From assembly GCA_036245805.1 (NCBI GenBank), contig BTRK01000005.1, positions 17,274,984 to 17,338,983 of the forward strand: 64,000 nt of DNA, read 5' to 3'. The notes beneath the pieces were generated by a model. The model did no database searches. It had not been told where the DNA came from and saw only the letters and a list, made by a program, of their open reading frames with translations. Of the stretch, positions 34,299 through 46,070 are shown in pieces. Position 1 is the first letter of the stretch. Each line of letters begins with the position of its first letter. Source of the DNA: Pristionchus mayeri (Eukaryota; Nematoda; Chromadorea; Rhabditida; Neodiplogasteridae). The translations under genes and the position numbers were made by a program.

Positions 34299-37200
34299 CT
34301 ATTCCTTAATGAAGGACCCTCCTACTCTGTAAGGGACACCTGAATTCTCAGTAAGGTAGTACCGCACAACGAGTTTCACGGTCTCTCTGTAGTCGAGGTC
34401 AAATGTGCCCGACCACTTCCCTCCTTCGTCATTGAGAGGCGTCAACTTGAAGTCCTGAGGATAGATCAGTTGTATATACGAAGTTGCCTATTCGGATTAT
34501 TGTTAAATGTACAGTAGCGCCAATAAGTATTGAAACGATTAGTTATTTTGCTATAACTTTTTCGCTGATCAATTTAGCAATTTGGATGTTGTGGTACTAT
34601 GCACCAAATCGATCGAGGAATACGATGCATATATTGCGTCTTCACGTGCATCACAACTGATTGCGTAGTGATGACGCATTCAAATTTCATTTTTTCAAAC
34701 AGGCTTTATTCTTACATAGATTTTTTCCAACTCGCCAAACTTTCTGTGGTTGGAGTCATGCTCGAGGCCTACCTAGAAAAAAATTTGAGGTTGCTGCGCG
34801 ACCGCACGTTTGCTGCAGCCTTGCTGCAAAAAGGGGTCTGAAATTTAGATATTGGCTTCTTGATCAGCTAGAGACTCGTTCAAAGCACCAAAATGATCCT
34901 CGTTGCGATCCCAGATGATACTGTGAATATGGAAACGATATTCCAAAATTTGCCCTCAGGGCATGGAAAAATCACTTTTTCACATGACCACTTTTTGGAG
35001 ATTCATAACTATGTAGGAACTGTATATAAAAATCGGTTATTTGCTTAATCATGTTTACAATGTTGTAGTTATATGATTCCCAACTTTTTAGAGTGTTTGG
35101 ATATCTTTCCTGTTAGCGGCGGTCGTGTTTCGGAGGTGCACCGTGGTCCTGATTGTATTACACTTCGAAAACATGTTCGAAAGAAAGTTATGGAAAACCT
35201 TTGTTATTGTGTATACATGTTCAACACGATATGAAGAACTGAATACCAACTTTTTGAAATGTTTTAATAACTTTGGGCACAGTTGGAGGGAGGGTGCAGA
35301 CGAAAATAGCGTGTCGGAGACTCGAGAGTGCCTCCGAAAAACGATCGCCGCGGACAGGAAAGATATCCAAACGCTCTAAAAAGTTGGGAATCATATAATT
35401 ACAACATTGTGAACATGATTAAGCAAAAACCAGATTTTTAAATACAGTTCCTACATCTCCAAAAAGTGGTCATGTGAAAAAGTGATTTTTCCATGCCCTG
35501 AGGGCAAATTTTGGAATATCGTTTCCATATTCACAGGATCATCTGGGATCGCAACGAGGATCATTTTGGTGCTTTGAACGAGTCTCTAGCTGATCAAGAA
35601 GCCAATATCTAAATTTCAGACCCCTTTTTTCAGCAAGGCTGCAGCAAACGTGCGGTCGCGCAGCAACCTCAAATTTTTTTTTCTGGGTAGGCCTCGGGCA
35701 TGACTCCAGCCACAGAAAGTTTGGCGAGTAGGAAAAAATCTATTAAGAATAAAGCCTGTTTGAAAAAGTGAAATTTGAATGCGTCATCACTACGCAATCA
35801 GTTGTGATGCACGTGATGACGCAATATGTGTATCGTATTCCTCGATCGATTTGGTGCATAGTACCACAACATCCAAATTGCTAAATTGATCAGCAAAAAA
35901 GTTATAGCAAAATAACAAATCGTTTCAATACTTATTGGCGCTACTGTAACTTCAAACGACATGGATAAGTGTGAAAATGTAACATTACAGGGTGGCACAA
36001 AAGTATTTACCCAACTTTGAGTATATCTCATTTCTAACGGGTAACACTTTCAGCCGCGTCTTTTAGCATAGGACAGCTAAGTTAATTAACAATATATTTC
36101 CCAGTATTCAGATCTCTATTCGAAACAATATACGAGTTTCAACTTCTGAAAAATATGATCTGATTTAGTGAGATTTCTCAGGAAATTGAATTTGATTTTT
36201 CTTCGCCACGTTGCACGAAGACTAATGATGCAATAGTGATCCTATTTTTGTTGATAGGGGCAACCATCGATATATTAAAATATGTCATTCATTTAATCCA
36301 AATAGCTTCCGAAACGGACGAAACGGACGAAATACGGGTTAAATATGAACGGCGCCCAACCAAACGTTTCAGATTAAATCAAATGTATTCTCCGAATTCA
36401 AAAGCTACCCAAACATTTCATGTGTAAGCATTATTCTCAACCTTTAAGGCTCACAAATATGCACTCCATACCTAGCTGGATGCCAATCACACAACAGAAT
36501 ATTTGACCAAATGCTTCTGCCTGACACTTTTGGTGAAATATTTTAATGCGCGTTTCAACTATTCAATCGTCGTTTTCATCCATTTTTATGCTTCTAAAAT
36601 TCATACTTCGACACTGTTAAAATACACAGAAGTTTTTAGCCTGATATCGATTTGTTCAACGTAAACTCCAAAAATGTGCATTTTATGCCGCCAAAAGTAT
36701 GGTATCGCAAAATGTCTATTACTCTGCCTCTAGAAGTCATGGAACCATTTCCTTAAAAGTTCCTAAAAGTGGAATGGTTCCTCTTTATGATCAACTTGAT
36801 TAATCGGAACTAGCTTATCTAGGCTGATCTCACAACGAATTTTTCGCGAAAATCAGTTGTGGGTCGAGGTGACGCAAAACTGAGTTGCATTTGACAATGC
36901 TCCAGCATATCCAATCAATTGATTTGGACACGAGGCATGGTGATTGTAGGTATTGCATGCAGGAATAGTCAGGCATGAACAGAGATAAGAACTCTTAAAT
37001 GTTAGAAAGATATACGAGGTTATATGTGGGTCAATACTTTTGTGCCACCCTGTAGATACTCACATCAGAGTAGCTCAGCTGGTCCATGTTTTCCGCTATT
37101 CTTCTGATTCCAATTTTCAGCAGAAATCGATCCATAACTTCCATACTCATTTGAAAATGGACGCTCTGTGATCCGCGATAGGCGTATATGCTCTGAATTG

Positions 37201-38274
37201 GCTCAATTTTATATTTGCAAATGTGATTTCATGAGATCTTTTCCAACGAATAGCTTTATCATCAAACCTCTATTGTATCTAGTATGATCATCTCCGAATC
37301 TACCGTTACAGGAATTTCCAGGAACGAATGTCGCTGCTTTACCAAAGCCAGAAATTCGTTCTCATTGTAGGTAGGAATGCCGAAAAGCTGGAAGATTTTA
37401 ATATTGATGCATCGAAATCCGCCTCCCTAGCAAAACCCTAGAACTAACCCTAGAGATGTGCAGCCTCCGGAGGGGTTTGAGTGAAAGCAGTAAGTCGATG
37501 GGTAGTAGCAGATTGTAGGTTGTCAAGTCGATTTTCTTCTCATCGTATTTGCGAAGGAAGTCGAAAAATCTGAAGACAAATATGTCTAAAAATATGCTCA
37601 CATGAGCCTTTTTTGCCTCCTTGCCATATCCGTAAGACAACGCGAATTTAGACTCACTTCAAGTTGTAGTCATCGTCTTGGATTGTAATCGATAGTTCGT
37701 CAAAGACGACATCTTCAAGAAACCTTTCGATGTAAGTAATCGGAAACGTGTTGAAATTTACCTGAGTTCAACGCCATTTCTCGACAAATGCACCGTAACT
37801 TACGCTCCTAATATATACTATATTGGAGGACACTTGTGCAAATAGCCTCCTCCTGACCCGTAATAGTTCCTCCAATACCGGATCGTCGTTATTCTTAGAC
37901 TTCAGAGTGAGATCATCGAAGCTTACGGAGAATGTGCCAGGACGCTAGAAAATAACATATTATTTTTAAAAAAGTAAATGAGCTTACTTCACGAATAAAT
38001 ATCCAGATTGGACGAATGCTCGAGTTGGCAACTGCCTTCTCTACTATCTTGGAGCACAGCCTCAAGTTCAGCCGGTCCTCACCGTTGAGATGCCCAAGTA
38101 CCACAGAGAGAGTCTTCGGATTTGCCAAAATCTGCGGAAATGGAGCGATGTTATGCATTGTTAGCTTGTTGCGCAATCGCATCGATGAATCAGAAAGGAT
38201 AAACGTGAAAGAAGAGCAGTTAATACCTCTTCAGCGTGTGGAGAACTGCCGATTTCAGGGTCGTCATTAGCCAT
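34299..38274 (-). CDS. F-box-like protein, family 1, copy 1 (intron invaded by two elements)
   Basis: Starts MANDDPEIGSSPHAEE at 38274, directly after a TTCCCAG acceptor, which suggests spliced-leader addition. The F-box-like exon reads ILANPKTLSVVLGHLNGEDR then LNLRLCSKIVEKAV. Further exons: RPGTFSVSFDDLTLKSKN, VNFNTFPITYIERFLEDVVF, FFDFLRKYDEKKIDLTTYN, LFGIPTYNENEFLALVKQR, and SIYAYRGSQSVHFQMSMEVM. The last exon has WSGTFDLDYRETVKLVV and ends GGSFIKE at 34299-34301. Probable Skp1-binding adaptor for SCF ubiquitin ligase (inferred from the F-box motif only). The last intron, about 60 bp in the sister copy, is here about 2.6 kb because of the elements at 34512-35946 and 35988-37052. Splicing of that intron is the open question. 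Confidence 0.75.
34512..35946. mobile_element. Foldback DNA element, TA-flanked, copy 2
   Basis: Ends read CAGTAGCGCCAATAAGTATT and its inverse, with TA at 34510-34511 and 35947-35948. The outer arms share long stretches with the 16206-17541 element (for example CTCGAGGCCTACCTAGAAAA). The central part (about 35125-35345) is unpaired and different. No transposase. The sister gene at 40290-41761 has the uninterrupted site at about 40499-40500, with a single TA. Confidence 0.9.
35988..37052. mobile_element. 1065-bp MITE with CAGGGTGGCACAAAAGTATT ends
   Basis: Terminal inverted repeats of about 25 bases start CAGGGTGGCACAAAAGTATT; TA flanks lie at 35986-35987 and 37053-37054. The interior is AT-rich and non-coding, apart from short open stretches without domains. 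The sister gene lacks it at the corresponding position (about 40541-40542). A Tc1/mariner-type non-autonomous element by TA target and terminal structure. Confidence 0.88.
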
Positions 38275-38700
38275 CTGGGAACGGAAATAAAAGAAAACGT
38301 TGTTCACAGAGAAAAAGGGTTAAAACGTGGATATTTGAAGAGAGCGCGAGAAATGGTGCGACTAGCAGATTCTTTCTCTCTTTCTCATCCTTTTCTTTCT
38401 CTCACTGAATGACTCATCGCGATTGGTTCGTGCTAGGTGTGTTGAAATTGTTGCTGATCCCTTTGTACTAAAAAAAATGAAATAAAGCGCGATGGAAAAT
38501 ATTTGTTCAACGAAAGTCCGTATGCAGATGATAAATTTTCCAGCGCTCACCCTCTCTCTCCCTTTTCTCTTCTCGTGGGAGACCATCATAATGGACATGG
38601 AAGGGGAATGAAAATATGTGAAGAGAGAAAGAGAGGTGGAAAGAGGAAAACGAAGCACGTGTTTGAAACTTCAATCACGCAAAAATATTCTACAATAATA

Positions 38701-39964
38701 TTAGGCTGGTGAGAAAGTAATGCTCGATTTGAGGCAGGATGTTTGAGCATGCCTAAAATCCTTTTCGCTAATGATCTCAAGTCAGCTCGATGGCATATAG
38801 TAGGGGTTAACTTCCTCATTATATGCATGTGTTCCTCTCGCTTTATGCCTTTTCGGTATCCGAAAAAAATAAGATTTATCAATTGTGAGATTTTCACACT
38901 TTTTAAAAAATATTTTCTCCTTCTCGTATTTTGCGGAAAAACATAGCCGTAACTGTACATATAGTGGGTTGAGTAGCCCACTGGGAGTGCTTTCTAATAA
39001 TACGTCTGATATCATGACTGGTTCACTAAAGCACGATTTACACACCATTGAATGCGAGCCTTTCCGAGAAATCCCTTCTCAAGCGATGATATTTCCTGCT
39101 TCTAGGATCATTCAGCCTGGCTTCTAAATAAGTGCGCTTCCATGGTATACCAAGGCACTACATATATCAGAGACACATTTGAACTCAAGCCTTTCCTACT
39201 TTTAGAAAACATAAATTTTCAGTAGTGTTGACTAAAGGTCAACATAGCCAAAATTTTTACTTTTGGTTTCCGGTGAATGATTAAATTTCCTCAAGAAGGA
39301 GCTATCCCCAGACTTAGTCTAGACGAATAGTGATAGGTAAGGAGTAGCATCAACAGTTAATCACTAAAGTGAGGACTTTCCATCAAAGCTGGAAGCAGGG
39401 AGTTTTGAAATATTCGAATTCTGATGGTCAAATTTCATTGTCGGGGTGATGAATGCTACATATTTTTGTCGGAGCATTGTATACTCGCATAAATACAAAT
39501 TTAAATTAACAATCGAAAGTGCTTTTCGTTTTAGTACATTTGAGATGGGTACACCTATTGTTACGGATACACGGTAAAGACGAGTATCTCTGTTCATGTT
39601 CAATGAGGGTCAAGTTCATAAATGAGCGTGTTTCCTGACAGGCCTTTCGCAGCGGACCAGATTCAAATGTGGCATTGTGATATGCGTATGACATACTTTT
39701 CGGCTGTGACATAATATTTGCCCATCACAGCTCTCGATGGAATCCTGGGCCAAAACGTAACCACTTCAACTCTCTGTTGACGCACCTTTGTCTTCACCCT
39801 GTGACATCAATACCAATTGGATAGCCTTGGACCAATGTGCAATGGAAAGATTATCCAAGCAATCAATGAATATATATAACAATATGGTAATCAGACGGCA
39901 ACAAAAGGCGGGGTAACTCAGAATTGAAAATTTGAAAATCGAGCATTACTTTCTCACCAACCGA
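38701..39964. mobile_element. Decayed mariner-like element (1264 bp)
   Basis: Ends are TTAGGCTGGTGAGAAAGTAA and, on the other side, the complement of TCGGTTGGTGAGAAAGTAAT. TA flanks lie at 38699-38700 and 39965-39966. The ends resemble known mariner inverted repeats (TTAGGTTGGTG...AAAGTAAT), and the length is that of a full mariner, but no transposase motif (DEKW, DNAR, CDYH) is seen on either strand. It sits upstream of family 1 copy 1. The equivalent flank of copy 2 (near 42170) has no such insertion. Confidence 0.75.
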
Positions 39965-40289
39965 TATTTTCTCAGTGAGAAGATATCGGACTCTATAGCA
40001 GGTCATTTACGTCAAATCGATAGTCCAGAAGTGCTTATTTGAGGACATTTACTTTGCTGTACGCTGATAGTAGCTTCAATACACTAATTTCGCATCCACT
40101 TATCCCTCTTTATCATAAGCCCTGCGCTTCTCCTGAGAAAATTCGCAGATGCACTTTTGGCACTGTTGACTAAATGTTCTTCATCCGATGAACTTTTTTG
40201 TATTATCATCACAAATACTTAATGAATTAATCTGGCGAAAACGTATTTATTGCATTAATTTCTAAAGCAAAATCACATTTTCACCGTGG

Positions 40290-41761
40290 CTATTCCTTAG
40301 TGAGGGCAACTCCGACTCTGGAAGGGACTCCTGTCGTCACGTCAAAATAGTACTGTACGACAAGTTTCACGGTCTCTCTGTAGTCGAGGATGAATCTGCC
40401 TGCCCCCTTCCCTGTTTCGTACTTGAGAGGCGTCAACTTGAAGTCCTGAGGACAGATCAGTTGTATATACGAAGTTGCCTATTCGGATTATTGTTAAATG
40501 TAACTTCAAACGACATGGATAAGTGTGAAAATGTAACATTAGATACTCACATCAGAGTAGCTCAGCTGGTCCATGTTTTCCGCTATTCTTCTGATTCCAA
40601 TTTTCAGCAGAAATCGATCCATAACTTCCATACTCATTTGAAAATGGACGCTCTGTGATCCGCGGTAGGCGTATATGCTCTAAATTGGCTCAATTTTATA
40701 TTTGCAAATGTGATTTCATGAGATCTTTTCCAACGAATAGCTTTATCATCAAACCTCTATTGTATCTAGTATGATCATCTCCGAATCTACCGTTACAGGA
40801 ATTTCCAGGATCGAATGTCGCTGCTTTACCAAAGCCAGAAATTCGTTCTCATTGTAGGTAGGAATGCCGAAAAGCTGGAAGATTTTAATATTGATGCATC
40901 GAAATCCGCCTCCCTAGCAAAACCCTAGAACTAACCCTAGAGATGTGCAGCCTCCGGAGGGGTTTGAGTGAAAGCAGTAAGTCGATGAGTAGTAGCAGAT
41001 TGTAGGTTGTCAAGTCGATTTTCTTCTCATCGTATTTGCGAAGGAAGTCGAAAAATCTGAAGACAAATATGTCTAAAAATATGCTCACATGAGCCTTTTT
41101 TGCCTCCTTGCCATATCCGTAAGACAACGCGAATTTAGACTCACTTCAAGTTGTAGTCATCGTCTTGGATTGTAATCGATAGTTCGTCAAAGACGACATC
41201 TTCAAGAAACCTTTCGATGTAAGTAATCGGAAACGTGTTGAAATTTACCTGAGTTCAACGCCATTTCTCGACAAATGCACCGTAACTTACGCTCCTAATA
41301 TATACTATATTGGAGGACACTTGTGCAAATAGCCTCCTCCTGACCCGTAATAGTTCCTCCAATACCGGATCGTCGTTATTCTTAGACTTCAGAGTGAGAT
41401 CATCGAAGCTTACGGAGAATGTGCCAGGACGCTAGAAAATAACATATTATTAAAAAAAAAGTAAATGAGCTTACTTCACGAATAAATATCCAGATTGGAC
41501 GAATGCTCGAGTTGGCAACTGCCTTCTCTACTATCTTGGAGCACAGCCTCAAGTTCAGCCGGTCCTCACCGTTGAGATGCCCAAGTACCACAGAGAGAAT
41601 CTTCGGATTTGCCAAAATCTGCGGAAATGGAGCGATGTTATGCATTGTTAGCTTGTTGCGCAATCGCATCGATGAATCAGAAAGGATAAATGTGAAAGAA
41701 GAGCAGTTAATACCTCTTCCGCGTGTGGAGAACTGCCGATTTCAGGGTCGTCATTAGCCAT
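40290..41761 (-). CDS. F-box-like protein, family 1, copy 2
   Basis: Nearly identical to copy 1 (34299-38274) in all exons and most introns, so a very recent duplicate. It starts MANDDPEIGSSPHAEE at 41761, has the F-box-like exon with NPKILSVVLGHLNGEDRLNL, and ends GVALTKE at 40290-40292. The last exon differs more (YYFDVTTGVPSRVG in place of YYLTENSGVPYRVG). None of the elements that enlarge copy 1 are present, so copy 2 shows the ancestral intron structure. Expected role as in copy 1. Confidence 0.78.
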
Positions 41762-42456
41762 CTGGGAACGGAAATCAAAGAAAACGTTGTTCACAGAGAA
41801 AAAGGGTTAAAACGTGGATATTCGAAGAGAGCGCGAGAAATGGTGCGACTAGCCGACTCTTTCTCTCTTTCTCTACCTTTATCTTTCTCTCACTGAATGA
41901 CTCACCGAATTGGTTTGTGCTAGGTGTTCAAAAATTGTTGCTATCTTGAACTAATGATGAAATAACCCAGTTGAGGGAAAATATTTGCCCAACGAAAGTC
42001 CGTATGCAGATCGTCGATTGTCCATCGCTCACTCTCTCTTTCCCTTTTCTCTTCTCGTGGGAGGCCATGGAAGGGGAATCAAGACATGTGAAGAGAGGAG
42101 AGAAAGAAGTTGAGAGGAAAACGAAGCACGCGTTTGAAACTTCAATCACGCAAAATTATGCAACAGTAATATTTTCTTAGGGAGTGCATATCTCATTCAA
42201 TAGCAGGTCATTCACACCAAAGCCGTAAAGCTTATTCACAGAAGCGTTTATTTGAGTACGTTTACTTTGTTGTACGCTGATACTAGCTTCAGTACACTAA
42301 TCTCAACTGCTTATCTTCTTTATCATAAGCTCTGCGCTTATCACGAGAAATTCGCAGATGAACTCATAGCATTGTTGACCAAACATTGTTCATCCGATGA
42401 CATTAGAACTGGTTGTAGTATCATCACACATAAGCAGAATCACATTTGCACAGTGC

Positions 42457-43933
42457 CTATTCCTTAGTGATTGCCACTCCGACTCTGTACGGGACTCCTG
42501 AATTCTCAGCAAGGTGATACTGCACGACGAGTTTCACGGTCTCTCTGTAGTCGAGGGAGAATGTGCCGTTCCACTTCCCTGCTTCGCTATTGAATGGCGT
42601 CAATTTGAAATCCTGAAGATTTGTTGTACAATGGACCATTCTGAGAATTATTCACAGTCGCATTTGTATGGAAATTTAACATTGGAAACTGACATCAGAG
42701 TAGATCAACTGTTCGATTTTATTCGCTGTCCTTCTGATTCCAATATTCAACAGAAATCGGCCCATAACTTCCATTCTGATTTGAAAATGGAAGCTTTGTG
42801 GTCCGATGTGGGCGTATACACTCTAAAGAGGGCGTATGCACTCTAATATTGATTGTCTCAACTGTGACTTCAAGAGTTCTGTATTCTTGAGCGGATTTGT
42901 TTTTTCAACGAACCTCAATAGTGTCAAGTATGATCATCTCCGAATCGATTGTTACTGGAATTTCCAGGAACGAAGGTCCCTGCTTTACCAAAGACAAAAA
43001 TTCATTCTCGGTGAAAGTAGAAATTCCGAAAAGCTGGAATATTAATGAATTGAAATCTTTTATTGATGCATAGAAATCCGGCTAACCCTCGAAATGTGCA
43101 GCCTCCGCAATGGTTTGAGTGAAAGTAGTAAGTCACTGGCTAGTGTGAGATTGTATGTTGTCAAGACGATTTGCTTATCCTCGTGCTTGCGAAGAAAATT
43201 GAAAATGCTGAAAAAATATGTGCATACATTTGCTCACAACAGAATAAAATGTTCGAATGAAATATTAGACACACTCCAAGTTGTACTCCTCGCCTTTGAT
43301 CGTAATCGACAATTCCTCAAAAACGACGTCTTCAAGCAACTTCTCGATGAAAGAGATCGGGATCGTGTTGAAATTAATCTGAGCGCAACAATGTGCTTCG
43401 ATGTATACCTCATAAACGTACGTTTTCAATAACCACTAAATTGGCGCGAAGTTGTGGCAGTAACCGTCGCACGACTCGTGGGAGTTCCTTCAACGCCGAT
43501 TCGTTTTTCTTCTCCTTCAGTATAAGAAAATCATCGAATTTTACGGTAAATTTGCCATGGCGCTAGAAAGTCAAATATTGTCCGAGTGGTACGACGAGAA
43601 ATGGGCTCACGCCATTTATGATTATCCTGGATATGCGAATCCTCGTATCAGCTAATACCTTCTCCACTTTCTTGGAAGACATGCTCGAATTCAGTCGGTC
43701 CTTACGGCTGATATGACAAAGTATCGCAGAGAGAATCTTCGGATCAGTGAAATTCTGGTTAAAAATTGAACTTTATTACAAAATAGAATCATTGTAATGA
43801 AATTGTTCGGCCACAATGATGAACGAAAGACAAGGCAAGGAGAAAAAATTACATCTCCAGCTTCATGGGAACTAGGGAAATCAGGCTCGGACTCAGTTAT
43901 CTGAGAAGAGAAAGATAAAACGTTAAATATCAA
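42457..43933 (-). CDS. F-box-like protein, family 1, copy 3 (diverged; start codon uncertain)
   Basis: Same exon order as copies 1 and 2 but clearly diverged. The first exon reads ITESEPDFPSSHEAGD, the F-box-like exon DPKILSAILCHISRKDRLNS, and the last exon WNGTFSLDYRETVKLVV, ending GVAITKE at 42457-42459. In copies 1 and 2 the coding region opens with ATG right after CAG. Here the same position reads ATA (43898-43900), so the start would be lost if the transcript is trans-spliced there. An in-frame ATG exists further upstream at 43931-43933, which is the start I give. May be functional with the upstream start, or a pseudogene. Confidence 0.6.
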
Positions 43934-44356
43934 GATAACACGCGGGTTTACGAAGCAATTGTGTGATTACGATTCTCACCTTCTCCTCTTATCTTGCTCT
44001 CTCACACTTTGAGTCATAGGCTATGACTCACCAAAATTGGGTCTAGCTAGGTGCGTGTTGAACTAGTTCGTGATGAACCCACGAAATATTTTCCTTCTAA
44101 ATATGAATCATCAACTTGAAAGTGTCCACGTGCAAATGAGAGAACCTATTTGTTCGACGAAAGTTCGTATGCAGATGGTTCATTGTCCATCGCTCGCCCT
44201 CTCTCTCTCCTCTCCCTCCTCCTCCCCTCACTCTCGCTCCTTTCTCTCGTCGAGTGCGGTTGCGCTGCGTACTCCCCCCTCCCTCGCCCAATCACTACTC
44301 GACTATAAGGTTAGTGATCAAAGATCAAAGACCGCTGATAAGAGATTCATTCAGGA
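43934..44356. promoter_or_regulatory. Shared upstream region of two divergent genes
   Basis: Lies between the minus-strand F-box-like copy 3 and the plus-strand phosphatase paralog 2. It contains a block (about 44140-44230, with CGAAAGTTCGTATGCAGATG and a CT-rich tract) that is also found upstream of family 1 copies 1 and 2 near 38510-38580 and 41990-42060. The block is therefore a conserved 5' flank of that gene family, possibly its promoter. The first GATCAAAGATCAAAGA repeat is at about 44316. Confidence 0.5.
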
Positions 44357-46070
44357 ATGGTGGAAGAGAAGAAGAACGAGGACAATAAGAAGCCCGCAGT
44401 TAAGAAGAAGACTGTGGAGGAAGATGAGAAGAAGGGACTGACTAGGAAGAAGACTGTAGAGGATAGGACTTCAGAAGACAAGGAGAAGAATGGACCTGCC
44501 AGGAAAAAACCACCTCCCAAGTGGGTTACAGTAGTTCGTCCAACTGTTACAGTACCCTCACTACCGTACCCATTTCCACCGTAGTGTACTCCAGATACTG
44601 CAACTCTCACTGTTTTACTCCAGATACTGTAACTCTCACTGTTTTTAGTCAGTACTTGCAGGTCTGTTATGGGCTCGTGCGAGCCTCTCTTCGGCTCAAA
44701 GGAGACCTTTTCGAAGGTGCTCGAGATCAAAACACAAAGATCAAAGTTTAAAGTTCAGGAGTCGACATTCGAGTACGAGGATTTGGACGTGCGCACTCTG
44801 GAGAAGGACGCTGTGGACTCAGTCATGTCGTAAGGATGACCCACCGACTGCCCCACCGAACTGAACTACCGTACCATCACCAATGCGGATTGCGAACTGT
44901 CATTCATCTCTCCACCAACCGACAGTTGTTTGTGAGAATGCGCAAAGTGATTGGGGGAGAGAAGAGTCTATATGTAAATACAGTCCCTGATGGAAGTTTG
45001 CCAAGATACAGTAATCCGCATACTGTACCTACCTACCCACCGTACTCTTCAGGCTCATTTCTACTGAAGTTGAGAAAGCGCCCGAGTACTCGGCACGGGA
45101 CGCCGCCGACTCTGATATCATTGTGGTACTGCAGCGATTCATTTTGTGAAACTATGAACTAGAGATCAAAGACCATTTCAGCCGGATCCCCGTGCTGCCC
45201 TGAAGAAGAAGCTGGGCCGAGTGATCAAGCAGGTCACCAAGAAGAAGTACGCCGGAAACCATGTCGGTCCTTGATCTTTGGTCTTTCACCAATCAATCGA
45301 TTACAGTATCCCTTCAACTTCAACGACGTCACGAAGACCATCAAGATGGCCAAGGTATTGATTATCGGTTATTTTCAAAAAAATTAATTAAGCTAATTGC
45401 AGAACCTGCTGATGAAGGAGCCCGTGGTGATGACGTGCAAGGCGCCCGCTGTGATCGTCGGAGACTTGCACGGACAGGTGACGAGAGGGGAGAGAACAAA
45501 GATCAAAGATCAGTTTATCAAAGAAGATACTGGGAATTGCTCGTAGTAAAGATCAAAGATCACTTTCTTGCAGTACGCGGATCTCCTCCGCATCTTCTCT
45601 TCCTTCGAGAAGGACGGCATCCCTGGCTACCTCACTTCACGCTACGTCTTCCTGGGAGACTACGTCGACCGGTGAGGGAAATCACTTTCGAAAATATTTT
45701 TAATATTACGGTTTGCAGCGGCAAGCAGTCACTGGAAGTGCTCATGCTCTGCTTCTGGCTCAAGATCCTCTGCCCTGATCAGGTAAGAGAGAGAGGTCGA
45801 AGATCAATATTATATATTTAAAAAATCAAAGATCATCTCTCTCCAGTTCGTTCTCCTCCGCGGCAACCACGAGTTCCGCGCCATCAACCGAACCTATGGC
45901 TTCTACATGGAACTGAAGGCGCGATTCACTGGGGTCAGCAGAGATCAAAAATCAACAACTATCACAGTTTTATGCAACTACTGATCAAATCAAAGGCGAA
46001 TGGTCTAATCAAATCTGAATGGAAATCAAAGATCAAAGATGACAACTAGAGGTCAAAGATCACTTGAGAT
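44313..46070 (+). repeat. Reiterated AGATCAAAGATCA words in phosphatase introns
   Basis: Copies of GATCAAAGATCAAAGA or shorter versions are found near 44316, 44740, 45160, 45500, 45555, 45805, 45825, 45945, 46030 and 46055. All lie upstream of or within introns of phosphatase paralog 2, usually close to a 3' splice site. They do not occur in the exons and are not seen in paralog 1. Confidence 0.65.

Noticed and set aside
38743..39127. Open frames inside the mariner-like element as a transposase
   Set aside because: None contains the expected Asp motifs or HTH residues.
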